Positions 1-8,026 of a stretch of DNA of 25,674 bases are shown here, in pieces. The stretch's first letter is position 1. Each line of letters opens with the position of its first letter. A program made the position numbers and the translations under genes. The notes under the pieces were generated by a model that was not told the origin of the DNA, made no database searches, and worked only from the letters and a program-made list of their open reading frames with translations. The stretch is from a virus, in IMG/VR virus record IMGVR_UViG_3300035665_000220, positions 1 through 25,674 of that record. The stretch is one strand, 5' to 3'.

Positions 1-74
1 GAGAAGAGCCGTTGGCCCAAGTCCAAGAATCGTGCGATGGTTGCGTTCTGTTTGATACCCATGTCAGTTGTCAT
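1..74 (-). CDS. Start of an unidentified gene running off the left edge
   Basis: An ORF opens at the ATG at 74, with GGAG six bases upstream, inside the end of the previous ORF. Only 24 residues are visible (MTTDMGIKQNATIARFLDLG...). An ATG at 62 is an alternative start. Too little is visible to assign a function; its position after a small membrane protein would suit a lysis gene. Confidence 0.5.
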   Translation of the reverse strand, partial: MTTDMGIKQNATIARFLDLGQRLF

Positions 75-240
75 CTCCGTCTCCCTGTGTTGCTGTTCCT
101 GCCAAGTGTAGTGCCAGTGAAAGGAACGTGAAGAAGAGCGCCCAGTTTTGGATGGGTCCTGAGAGGGTCATGATGGTGATTGCTGACGCTCCGAGGGTGA
201 AGCCGAGCGCCAAGATTTCATGCCCTATTTTCTTGAACAT
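64..240 (-). CDS. Small two-helix membrane protein, possible holin-like
   Basis: A 58-codon ORF starts at the ATG at 240, two bases after the PA14 stop. It has a basic start (MFKKIGHEI), two hydrophobic segments (about 9-26 and 32-49), and an acidic tail ending GDGDDN. Size and topology would fit a small holin or spanin partner, but such proteins cannot be assigned by sequence alone. It overlaps the next ORF by eleven bases, supporting operon membership. The plus-strand ORF on top of it is a shadow. Confidence 0.62.
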   Translation of the reverse strand: MFKKIGHEILALGFTLGASAITIMTLSGPIQNWALFFTFLSLALHLAGTATQGDGDDN

Positions 241-242
241 TT

Positions 243-1649
243 CTAATTCCGTCTACGCAGGCTCGTTCCAACTGCGACAAGTGTAGAAGAGACGGCAACC
301 AATGTTCTACGTTCGTCAACGGGAATCGTTGAACCGATCATCACATACGAGTCGAACAGCCCGGTGAACACGTTGATGGCTGACTCGAACGCTTTGCGTA
401 CCTTGGTTGGTGCGTCTTGAACTGCGGCCACGATGGCTTCACCGTCTGCTGCGGTGAGGTCTTCAACGGTGATGGTCTCGAAGATGGCTTCGGCTTGTTG
501 TTCGGTGATGGCGGCGAGGACTTGTGGGCTGGTGGCAAGTTCGGTGGCCTGTTCTGAGGTGGGTGTGGCTGCGAGAACTTGGTTGATGGCTTCAACGATT
601 TGGTCGTCGGGGAGGTTGGTGATGTCTTGGAGGAGTTCTTGGATGGCGGTGTCAACTTGTTCTTCGGAGAGTACGGTGGCTGGTTGTGATTCTTCTTCTG
701 GCTGTGGCTGTTCTGTTGGCTCCTGGGGTGTTGTGGTTGTGGGTGTTGGTTCGCTGGTTGTTGATTGAGGAAGCTCAGGTTCGGTTGGCTGAGTCGTCTC
801 AACAACTGGATCGGGAGTCTGGGTTGTTGTAGTTGTCTCCGGTTCTGGTTCGGAGGTTGTGGTTGTTGGCTCGGGTTCGGTGGTCGTGGTTGTGGTGGGT
901 TCGGGTTCGGGTTGGGTGGTGCTGGTGACGGGTGGCGTGTAGACCGTCGTTGTTGTGGTGGTGAGTTCTGTGGTGGTGGTTGATTCGATAGTGGTGGTGA
1001 CTGGCTCAGTTGTTGTGGTTGTGGGTTGAGTGGTTGTGGTGACGGGCTCAGTCGTTGTGGTTTCGGGTTGAGTGGTTGTGGTGACGGCTTCAGTTGTGGT
1101 CGTTGGTAGTTCGGTGGTGGTGGTTGGTGGGGTGTTGTTGCGGGTGAATGCTTCGTCGGGGACGATGGCCCAGCCGGTGTTGTTGATGTTCCAGGCGAGC
1201 ATGTAGCAGGTTCCGCCACCCCACTCAAAGAACCAGCCGTCCAACGGCTGTGAACCAGGCTCGACGTTGAGGGTGACTTGTTGGCTCCACTGGCAGCCTT
1301 TCAGGTTCCATGTGCCGAACTCTGTTCCGGCGATATCTACGGTGCCACCGTCGTCGGCTGCAACCATGAACTGAATCGTCTGATGTTCAGGGATGGTGAT
1401 GAACCCTGTGTAGTGAACCATGAAAAAGTCATAGCCGCAGTCTTGGAATGGTTCGCCGTTGAAGTTGCGATTGATGTTGTTCTCCACCTCCGATCCGCAC
1501 ACCGGGTAGAGGTCATCGGTGCGTTCAGGTATGCCTGTCGGCTGGAAGGTGTAGCCGACGGCGTTGAGACCGGGCTGTGGTTCAGCTTGCGCCTGGATAG
1601 GCCAGAACGCAAACACAATGGCGGGAAGCGCAATCAGCGCCCGCTTCAT
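243..1649 (-). CDS. Secreted PA14-like protein with Thr-rich linker
   Basis: This is 468 residues. A signal peptide (MKRALIALPAIVFAFWPIQAQA, cleavage near 22/23) is followed by a PA14-like beta-sandwich (about 28-165: FFMVHYTGFITIPEHQTIQF, VAADDGGTVDIAG, and paired cysteines). A mucin-like Thr/Pro/Glu linker spans about 170-320. A helical C-terminal region (about 320-440) ends in a short hydrophobic stretch and RRRN. PA14 domains bind glycans. The linker style is common in secreted proteins of Acidimicrobiia-type actinobacteria. It may be a secreted or surface-displayed carbohydrate-binding protein, or a lysis/exclusion factor, rather than a virion part. The ATGA overlap shows operon expression. 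Confidence 0.78.
   Translation of the reverse strand: MKRALIALPAIVFAFWPIQAQAEPQPGLNAVGYTFQPTGIPERTDDLYPVCGSEVENNINRNFNGEPFQDCGYDFFMVHYTGFITIPEHQTIQFMVAADDGGTVDIAGTEFGTWNLKGCQWSQQVTLNVEPGSQPLDGWFFEWGGGTCYMLAWNINNTGWAIVPDEAFTRNNTPPTTTTELPTTTTEAVTTTTQPETTTTEPVTTTTQPTTTTTEPVTTTIESTTTTELTTTTTTVYTPPVTSTTQPEPEPTTTTTTEPEPTTTTSEPEPETTTTTQTPDPVVETTQPTEPELPQSTTSEPTPTTTTPQEPTEQPQPEEESQPATVLSEEQVDTAIQELLQDITNLPDDQIVEAINQVLAATPTSEQATELATSPQVLAAITEQQAEAIFETITVEDLTAADGEAIVAAVQDAPTKVRKAFESAINVFTGLFDSYVMIGSTIPVDERRTLVAVSSTLVAVGTSLRRRN
994..1119 (-). repeat. 42-bp tandem repeat in the Thr-rich linker
   Basis: Three diverging copies start at 994, 1036 and 1078, each opening (plus strand) with GTGGTGAC followed by a GGCT(C/T)CAGT-like block. 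They encode a 14-residue unit of the TTTTEPVTTTTQP kind. The repeat number could vary by slippage and change linker length. Confidence 0.6.
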
Positions 1650-1966
1650 TCCTGTGGTCTATTTATGAAGACGTCATTGTCTTCGTCGTACAAATCGCCA
1701 ATGGATGCAAACTTGCCACGAAACGGGTTTTTGCCATCTCTATGCTTGCTGTTGGTTTCGGTCACACCAATCGCTTCACCGTTTCCGTCAAAGATTGTTT
1801 CTCCGTCGTAGTAGGTGTTGTAAGAAGTTCGCTTACATGTCAGGCCACGAATGTTGCCGTAGTAAATTTCCCAAGACGTAATGCCTTCAGGCAAATCATT
1901 TTCGTCTCGTCCAGTAATGACCTCAACGACGAAGTTGTTGGAATCAAGAAATGCGTAGTGAGCCAT
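1646..1966 (-). CDS. Small phage protein of the 'HYAFLD...TCKRTSYNT' type
   Basis: This is 106 residues from the ATG at 1966; its stop overlaps the next start (ATGA). The sequence (MAHYAFLDSNNFVVEVITGR, WEIYYGNIRGLTCKRTSYNT, GKFASIGDLYDEDNDVFINR) follows a pattern widespread in aquatic phages beside tail-fibre genes. No function is established to my knowledge; a small virion or fibre-associated protein is likely. It contains one conserved Cys. The insert between TSYNT and FRGKFASIG is longer than in many relatives I can recall. Confidence 0.75.
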   Translation of the reverse strand: MAHYAFLDSNNFVVEVITGRDENDLPEGITSWEIYYGNIRGLTCKRTSYNTYYDGETIFDGNGEAIGVTETNSKHRDGKNPFRGKFASIGDLYDEDNDVFINRPQE

Positions 1967-1968
1967 GT

Positions 1969-2787
1969 CTATACCGTTATTGAGTCCGTTCCTGCGGTGA
2001 ATGTGTAGACACGGAAACCAGTTCGACTACTCGTTGAAACTGTGTATGTCAGACCTGCGCCGATTGATTTGAGAGGGGCAAAGGAATCAGGGTAGGCGAT
2101 GATGACGACTCCGGACGCTCCGTTAGCTCCTCCGGGTGTGGTGTTGCCGTTTGATCCGCCACCGCCACCACCACCGAGGTTGGCAACACCACCGCCACCA
2201 TTGGCCGCCACTGTCGTATCTTTCCAACCTCCTTCTCCACCTTGAGCACGAGTTACAGATGCACCAGTAATGCTTGATGCGCTACCTGCACCCTGTGCGC
2301 CACCGTTGGGGTTGCCGCCTAGCCCACCTGCACTACCAGCGCCACCGCCACCGCCACCAGTTTCTTGTGTTGCGTTACCAGCACCACCGTTGTTGCCTTG
2401 TCCGACTGTGCCAGTACCACCAGCCTTGGTAAATGAACCGCCACCGCCTGATCCCCCGTTTTCTCCAACAAGATTGCCTCCGGCGTTGCACCCACCGCCA
2501 CCGCCTCCACCAGTTGACGTGATGCTGCTGAACACCGAGTTGTTGCCGTTGCCACCAGATAGTCCCGAGTTGTTTGCTCGACCTGCTCCGCCACCACCAA
2601 TAGTCACGGTGTATGCAGTTCCAGGTATTACTGCAAATGATGAACTTGTCTGATATCCACCAGCGCCGCCACCACCACCGGAGCCGTTTGTGTTGCGTTG
2701 ACCGCCGCCTCCGCCGCCGCCAGCGAGAACAAGATACTCAACGCTCGTTGGAGCCTGAGCACCAGAAGGCACTGCAAGGATTTGCAT
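1969..2787 (-). CDS. Glycine-rich tail adhesin
   Basis: This 272-residue protein starts SVEYLVLAGGGGGGG after a short leader. Residues about 23-225 are a Gly/Asn/Ser-rich domain with many GGGG runs and the closing GASGVVIIAYPD, typical of phage glycine-rich domain proteins. The last about 35 residues (GLTYTVSTSSRTGFRVYTFT) form a beta module seen at the ends of phage fibres. In phages such as S16, poly-glycine runs pack as PGII helices and carry receptor-binding loops, and this is a candidate for the same use. The DNA is correspondingly repetitive. Confidence 0.82.
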   Translation of the reverse strand: MQILAVPSGAQAPTSVEYLVLAGGGGGGGQRNTNGSGGGGGAGGYQTSSSFAVIPGTAYTVTIGGGGAGRANNSGLSGGNGNNSVFSSITSTGGGGGGGCNAGGNLVGENGGSGGGGSFTKAGGTGTVGQGNNGGAGNATQETGGGGGGAGSAGGLGGNPNGGAQGAGSASSITGASVTRAQGGEGGWKDTTVAANGGGGVANLGGGGGGGSNGNTTPGGANGASGVVIIAYPDSFAPLKSIGAGLTYTVSTSSRTGFRVYTFTAGTDSITV

Positions 2788-2790
2788 TGT

Positions 2791-3174
2791 TTAGCTCGCT
2801 ATGTTTCCGAGAAGCAGCCAAGCGTTTGTGTCGTATTGAACACAAGTGGCGACTGCGTATTGACCTTTCGTTTTGCGTGCCGTTCCGTCAGAGACAAGAG
2901 TGACTCCCGACGCAGTACCGAACGTGATTTGTGCAGTGCCAAGTTGTGCAACATTTATCTGATCGCCAATAGCCAAACCAGATGATGCCACAGTTGGAAT
3001 CGTGACCGTTGCAGAACCGCCCGTGAATGTAACCAGTTTTCCTGCGTCGGCTGAACCGAAAGTGTAGGAGGTTGCTGTGCCTTGTGCATTCACAGCAATG
3101 ATGGCTTCGGCCAGACCGTTGGCCTGCGCTGCTGTGAACACCTGTCCAGAAGAGAAGCTCTGTCGTGCAGTCAT
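2791..3174 (-). CDS. Small tail-fibre-like protein
   Basis: This is 127 residues starting MTARQSFSSGQVFTAAQANG, a pattern common at the start of phage tail-fibre and tail-tip appendage genes. The remainder is a beta-sandwich-like stretch (KLVTFTGGSATVTIPTV, then QINVAQLGTAQITF and YDTNAWLLLGNI). It sits between the tail-tip gene and a glycine-rich adhesin, so it is probably part of the receptor-binding apparatus. No enzyme motif. Confidence 0.7.
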   Translation of the reverse strand: MTARQSFSSGQVFTAAQANGLAEAIIAVNAQGTATSYTFGSADAGKLVTFTGGSATVTIPTVASSGLAIGDQINVAQLGTAQITFGTASGVTLVSDGTARKTKGQYAVATCVQYDTNAWLLLGNIAS

Positions 3175-3181
3175 ATCGTGC

Positions 3182-4435
3182 CTATCCTAGCCCAACAGTT
3201 GTGTCATCAAGTTCGCTGGTGTCAAGGATGAATTGGGTGATGAGTTGGGCTTGACCGAGACCGAGTCGGATGCGATGAAATCCTGGCGTGATGTCATGAC
3301 TCAGGTTCTCGATATACATCGTTTTGGTGACGGTTCCCGGTGCGCCCTGCTGGTAGGTCTTGCTGATTTCTACGAGGTCTCCGATGTCGAGGATGGAGAC
3401 GGCTTGGCCGTTGCTGGCGCTGAGTCCGTTGACGAGGATGCTCATTTCGTTGAAGCGGACGACGGGGTCTTTATATTTGGCGAGGAGGTTGGCAGCCAGG
3501 GTGTCGCCTGCTGCTTGGGTGTTGAGTGGGACGTCGGAGAGGCTGAGTGTGTTGACGCCGAATTCGGTGGTGCTGGTGGTGTCGACTGCGGTGGAGACGG
3601 CGAAGCCTTGGACGCCGACTTGGATTCGGTTGTAGAGGGTTTCTGCGCCGTAGCCGACAGAGAGTTCTTGGTAGGGGATGACGGTGCCGGCTGGCGTGTC
3701 CGAGAATTGGATTCCTGCGGTGTCAAAGGAGTAGGAGATGCGAGGTTGGAAGACTGCTGTACCGCCACGATCTATATAGAAACGCCCGTCTTCTGCGAGC
3801 ATGACTGCGTCAATGGCTGATTTGACGTTGTCGTTGGCCTCATAGGCGACGGTGCCAACGGTGGCCACCCCGGTACCGATGCTCCTGGTGGCAGTCGAGT
3901 ACGCCACTTCTGGGCGATCCAGGATGGCGGTGACTCGGGCGGAGGTGAGTTGGCTGGATGGATTGAAGGCAGTGAGGTTGGTGCGACCTAGGGCGGAGAG
4001 GTCGTCGACGCAGGTGATGATGGCGAAGCTGTTGTCTGGTTGCTGATAGTCGATGTCGAGGTCGTTGACTCGTCCGACAAAGAGTGGTTCTTGTCCGGCT
4101 GTGCCTGCATAGATTTGGACGAAGCGTCGTGGGGCGATGCCGTAGCCGTTCTGAACGTAGGGGGATGCGGTGTTTGCCGGGTCAAATGATCTGCCTGATG
4201 CTTTGTCGTCAAGCACGATGGTGGCTTGTCCAACTGGCATGGATTGAAGTTGGTCAGAACGTCCACGGCGAATAGACACGCTGGTCACATACTCAGTAAC
4301 GTCAGCAAAATCCGTTGAACCGTCCAATACGTCAGGGCCGTCGAGTGTGGATGAATCAAGGGTGAACGCATCTTGCAACAACCCGGTATCCATCAACACC
4401 CTGTAGGTCTGCCCCCAAATAGATGTTTTAGCCAC
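3182..4435 (-). CDS. Minor tail / tail-tip protein
   Basis: This is 417 residues from a GTG at 4435, with GAGG seven bases upstream and two bases after the tape-measure stop. The beta-rich N-terminal region contains VTEYVTSVSIRRGRSDQL, GQATIVLDD, and PLFVGRVNDLDIDY followed by ITCVDDLSALGR. These resemble baseplate-hub/distal-tail proteins of actinophages. A second half with YNRIQVGVQG and IGDLVEISKTY fits a tail-hub fold. As the only large tail protein after the tape measure, it may combine distal-tail and tail-associated functions. No lysozyme or peptidase motif is seen. Confidence 0.8.
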   Translation of the reverse strand: MAKTSIWGQTYRVLMDTGLLQDAFTLDSSTLDGPDVLDGSTDFADVTEYVTSVSIRRGRSDQLQSMPVGQATIVLDDKASGRSFDPANTASPYVQNGYGIAPRRFVQIYAGTAGQEPLFVGRVNDLDIDYQQPDNSFAIITCVDDLSALGRTNLTAFNPSSQLTSARVTAILDRPEVAYSTATRSIGTGVATVGTVAYEANDNVKSAIDAVMLAEDGRFYIDRGGTAVFQPRISYSFDTAGIQFSDTPAGTVIPYQELSVGYGAETLYNRIQVGVQGFAVSTAVDTTSTTEFGVNTLSLSDVPLNTQAAGDTLAANLLAKYKDPVVRFNEMSILVNGLSASNGQAVSILDIGDLVEISKTYQQGAPGTVTKTMYIENLSHDITPGFHRIRLGLGQAQLITQFILDTSELDDTTVGLG

Positions 4436-4437
4436 AA

Positions 4438-7245
4438 TCAGACCTCAACGTATTGAGATAACGGACCAGAAACTTTTGTGTACGCACGCAGAAAATCAAC
4501 TATCTCTTGACCAACCTGAGTACCTGAAGCACCCATACCCGCATTGACAACAACCTGAACATTCACGCCCCCACCACCAAGTTTGTTGTTCGGCACAATG
4601 TTTCCACTCCCTGATGGAACAAACATTTCTGGACCACGTTCACCAACAATGTATGGTCGCCCAGACACTACAGGACCACCAAAAGCACGCCCAGGAGCAC
4701 CAGTGCGAGCCACACGCAACTCTCTACGGCTCGCACGCAACTCCTCCTCCGCTTGACGAAGATTGTCTGTAGCAGTCGCAGCACCCTCACGAGCATCACG
4801 AAGATCCCTTGAAGCAGCAGCCTGATTTTCTTCAGCCGTCACAATGTCTTTAGACAACTCCACATATTCTTCATCACCCTCACGAATACCCTCAACAATC
4901 TTGCGGTATTCCTCCTGTGCAGTAGTAAGATCCTCAACTGCCTTGGTTTGATTATAAATTGCATCCTCAACAGCAGTTTTAGCATCTCGAAGTTCCAGTT
5001 CAGCTTCAGCCAACTCATCAGGAGTGGCACCAGTAGCACGAACCTCAATAACCTTTCGTTCAGCCTCACCAACATCAAGCAGGGCGTCACGCAAACCAAA
5101 CTTTGCTGACACTAACGCCAACTCAGCACGACGCTTCTCAATCGGTGAAGCTTCGGGATCTTGCAATGTTTTGGCAAGAGCTTCTTCAGCCTCTTGAACA
5201 GCAAGAGTTGCTTCCTCTACATCAAGTTTTGATTTCTCTAATCCAAACTCAGCATTCGTCACTTCATTTGGGTCGGCTGCCTTAGCTCGTAATTCAGCCA
5301 ACTTTTTCTCTGCCTGAATGACTCGATCTTGAGCATCTTTGACCTCGGTATTGGCCTTGCTCAAATCTCTTTGGGCCATCGTCAAGGACCTTGAAGCGGC
5401 AGCACCTTTCTTGGACTCTAAACCAAAACCACGAATCGCTTGAGACAATTTTTCCTTTGCCTTGATAACCGACTCATTTGCTTGATCCAAACCTTTTTGA
5501 GCGTCCGTAACTCGCTCAATTGAGTTTCTTTCGCTAATTTGTGCAGAGGAGAGACTTCTTGTAGCAGAATCAAGTTTCTTTTTAGCATCAGCAATTTTGT
5601 CTGTTGCAGAAGCACCAGATTTCAGTGAGTCAGCCACCTTTTTTGCAATGTCATTGAATTGCTTTTCGTTCGTTATATAACGAGTTGAGGCGTCGGTGAC
5701 CTTGCCACGAGCCAGCGCACTTTGCAACAAAGCTTGTGAAGTTGTCCTAACAATAATTGGAGTCTGTTCAATCTCATCATTGAGACGACCTTGAGCAGCA
5801 ATCGTCAAATTGACCGAAGCACGATAACGCTCAATAGCATCTTTCAAGTCGTTGTAAGAACGACTTGATGGGTCAGTAACTTTGAGTTGAGCTTCAAGTG
5901 CGTCAACAATTTGAGCCGCTTTTGTTGGGTCACTATCTAAGAACTTTCGGAATGTTTTATCAAGCACTTCAATGTCAAGTTTGATGTCATCAGACAACAA
6001 CTTGAACTGTCGACCAAACGACTCAAACTTGACCACACCACCGATTGCACCAATCGGATCCAATTTTCTCAAATCCGCTTGTGCGACACCAATGAACTCT
6101 CGAATCGCATCCTCTGCTGTTTGCGTACCAGACTCAAAACCATTCAATGCGGCAGCAGTCTTTTTCATTTGATCTTCAAGACGTCGGGTCCCACCGGTGA
6201 CTTCATTTAGAACACTCGCTACTGCTTGAGCGGCCAACAAACCGGTCAAAGCTGAACCCAACCCTCGAACCGCTACGCCCGTACGAGTAATTTGACCTTC
6301 AGCATTTCGCATTGTGATGAGACCCCTGGTGAACTCATCATTCATCAGACGTTTCTGAAATGCGGCAATCTTCAAGTATCCGGCAAGTGCCAACACAGTT
6401 GTCGATAGAACACCCAAGACACCGCCAAGTACGCCAACTGCCGCACTGTTTCTGGCAGCAAAATCAGCAAATGTTCCCAAAACTTTGACGAATGTCTCAA
6501 ATACTGGTAGAAGTGCTTTGCCAATGTCTTCCTGTAGTTTGCCTAATGAATTTCGGAAAGCCTGCATTCGGCCTTCCGTGGTTTCACGCAAAGAAGCATT
6601 GAAGCCTTTGTAGGTTGAATTGAGAACCTCAACCAGAGCAGCAGACCGTTCAGACTCAGTTCCATTTTCAATCGTCGCTTTTGTGGCCTCATCAAGAACA
6701 AAACCAACACGAGTAAGCGCACCGAATTGGCCATTCAGGGCTTGAGCCAAGCCATTGGTCATTGCCTTGAAATCTTCCGCAGTAGCAGATGCACCTTTTT
6801 CGGCTACGACATAGTCAACGATTGCGGGCGTCAATCTGGCAATCGTGTCAGCCTGCAAATCAAAAGTTGCGAGTTGGGATTGCAAAATTGTGATATTGCC
6901 ACCAGCAACAACACCAACCTGCTCCAAGGCGTTTGCCTGATCGTTTAGTGCATCAACCTGAGATGCAGTCGCTTTACCAGTAGTCAGAAGGATTTGACGT
7001 AGACGTTGCTGCTGAGCCTCCTGCTCTGCTGCTGCTCTGACCGCCATGCCAGCACCAGCAACTAAACCACCAAAAACACCTGCTGCTGCAGTAGTGAGTA
7101 TCTTGAAGGTGGGAAGTAGTTGTTGAAGTTTGGCGTTCGTGATGCCGAATGTTTTTTCAGCTTCACCACGGACTGTCTGAAAATCCTTGATGAGTTGGGT
7201 TGGGTCAGCCAACAACTTGACAACGAATTGACGCTCAACGGCCAT
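4438..7245 (-). CDS. Tape measure protein
   Basis: This is 935 residues from the ATG at 7245; a TTG three codons earlier is possible. The start (MAVERQFVVKLLADPTQLI) is tape-measure-like. Two hydrophobic stretches occur (about 49-70 and 265-292). Residues about 480-850 are a long charged coiled coil containing three diverged tandem units of about 40 residues near 657, 694 and 737 (DPNEVTNAEFGLEKSKLDVE, DPEASPIEKRRAELALVSAK, ATPDELAEAELELRDAKTAV). The C-terminus bears the common GGPVVSGRPYIVGERGPEMF motif. It sets tail length and is thought to help DNA cross the membrane. At the usual 0.15 nm per residue it predicts a tail of about 140 nm. Confidence 0.93.
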   Translation of the reverse strand: MAVERQFVVKLLADPTQLIKDFQTVRGEAEKTFGITNAKLQQLLPTFKILTTAAAGVFGGLVAGAGMAVRAAAEQEAQQQRLRQILLTTGKATASQVDALNDQANALEQVGVVAGGNITILQSQLATFDLQADTIARLTPAIVDYVVAEKGASATAEDFKAMTNGLAQALNGQFGALTRVGFVLDEATKATIENGTESERSAALVEVLNSTYKGFNASLRETTEGRMQAFRNSLGKLQEDIGKALLPVFETFVKVLGTFADFAARNSAAVGVLGGVLGVLSTTVLALAGYLKIAAFQKRLMNDEFTRGLITMRNAEGQITRTGVAVRGLGSALTGLLAAQAVASVLNEVTGGTRRLEDQMKKTAAALNGFESGTQTAEDAIREFIGVAQADLRKLDPIGAIGGVVKFESFGRQFKLLSDDIKLDIEVLDKTFRKFLDSDPTKAAQIVDALEAQLKVTDPSSRSYNDLKDAIERYRASVNLTIAAQGRLNDEIEQTPIIVRTTSQALLQSALARGKVTDASTRYITNEKQFNDIAKKVADSLKSGASATDKIADAKKKLDSATRSLSSAQISERNSIERVTDAQKGLDQANESVIKAKEKLSQAIRGFGLESKKGAAASRSLTMAQRDLSKANTEVKDAQDRVIQAEKKLAELRAKAADPNEVTNAEFGLEKSKLDVEEATLAVQEAEEALAKTLQDPEASPIEKRRAELALVSAKFGLRDALLDVGEAERKVIEVRATGATPDELAEAELELRDAKTAVEDAIYNQTKAVEDLTTAQEEYRKIVEGIREGDEEYVELSKDIVTAEENQAAASRDLRDAREGAATATDNLRQAEEELRASRRELRVARTGAPGRAFGGPVVSGRPYIVGERGPEMFVPSGSGNIVPNNKLGGGGVNVQVVVNAGMGASGTQVGQEIVDFLRAYTKVSGPLSQYVEV

Positions 7246-7260
7246 AAGCGGCAATTCTAC

Positions 7261-7998
7261 TCAGTCAAGAACCCAGGACTTTCGCAGGTCACGAAACTCA
7301 CCCAACAATTTCGCTGCAATCTGAGGTTGAGTTAGTCCAGCAAATCGACTCAAATCCTGTGGTTCATTCCACCAAGATTCGGGGCGCCAATGCTCATTTC
7401 TGCTTTGACGAGTTTCTGCAGTTCTCGGCGAAGGATAAGTGCGAACTGTCGGAGGTACGAACAACTCTCCCAACTCGGCATCCAGAAACTCACCATGCCC
7501 ATATTTCCGAGACGACCAATCAAAGTGACCAACCGGATGCTGGGGGAGATAGAAGATTCGAGCAGGATCCTTAGTTGCTGGGTCGCCCACGATGTTGATT
7601 CGTTCATGCAACCGAGTCCATACTTCACCCCAACGATGCGCAGGAACCGGGTCTTTGAGTGGTAGAACCAAGTGCCAGTGTTCGTCATTTGGGCGATGTG
7701 ACCAAGTGGTGTAGGCAAACCATTCCAAACCATCCAAACGAGCGTGGTCAAACGATTCACCGTCCATGTCAACCACCAGACAGGTCACTGCTTCCACATT
7801 GTGATTCCCTCGTGTCGTGCCTGGTGCATAGATGACTGGTGACCACAACGCACGCTGATCCTTGCGTTTGGTTTCCTTGCGGATGCAAAGACGAGACCAC
7901 AACTGAATCCACGAACCTGCAAACGGCTTCGGGACTATAGATTTTACATAATCAAATCTGACAGCACGAACGTGGTCAAAACTGACTTCTGGGAACAT
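7261..7998 (-). CDS. Stand-alone archaeo-eukaryotic primase (PrimPol)-like protein
   Basis: This is 245 residues from the ATG at 7998, which has a perfect AAAAGGAG six bases upstream; a longer TTG-started frame is rejected. AEP-type motifs: motif I LVVDMDGES with metal-binding D77 and D79; motif II around YTTWSHRPNDEHWHLVLPL with H107/H109; motif III GDPATKDPARIFYLPQ with D139/D144. This is the pattern of replication-type primase-polymerases in phages and plasmids, here without a fused helicase. It would make primers or act as a polymerase on DNA. Its place between a gp10-like gene and the tape measure is unexpected. A relaxase-like or inactive relative cannot be excluded. Confidence 0.7.
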   Translation of the reverse strand: MFPEVSFDHVRAVRFDYVKSIVPKPFAGSWIQLWSRLCIRKETKRKDQRALWSPVIYAPGTTRGNHNVEAVTCLVVDMDGESFDHARLDGLEWFAYTTWSHRPNDEHWHLVLPLKDPVPAHRWGEVWTRLHERINIVGDPATKDPARIFYLPQHPVGHFDWSSRKYGHGEFLDAELGELFVPPTVRTYPSPRTAETRQSRNEHWRPESWWNEPQDLSRFAGLTQPQIAAKLLGEFRDLRKSWVLD

Positions 7999-8026
7999 GG
8001 CGGGCTCCTTTTGCTTCAGCGTAGTA

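Noticed and set aside
341-1228. 295-residue minus-strand ORF rich in Pro, Asn and Gln
   Set aside because: It is the alternate-frame reading of the Thr-rich linker in the PA14-like gene; it has no domain and no ribosome binding site.
2270-2653. 127-residue proline-rich plus-strand ORF
   Set aside because: Antisense reading of the GGN-rich glycine adhesin gene.
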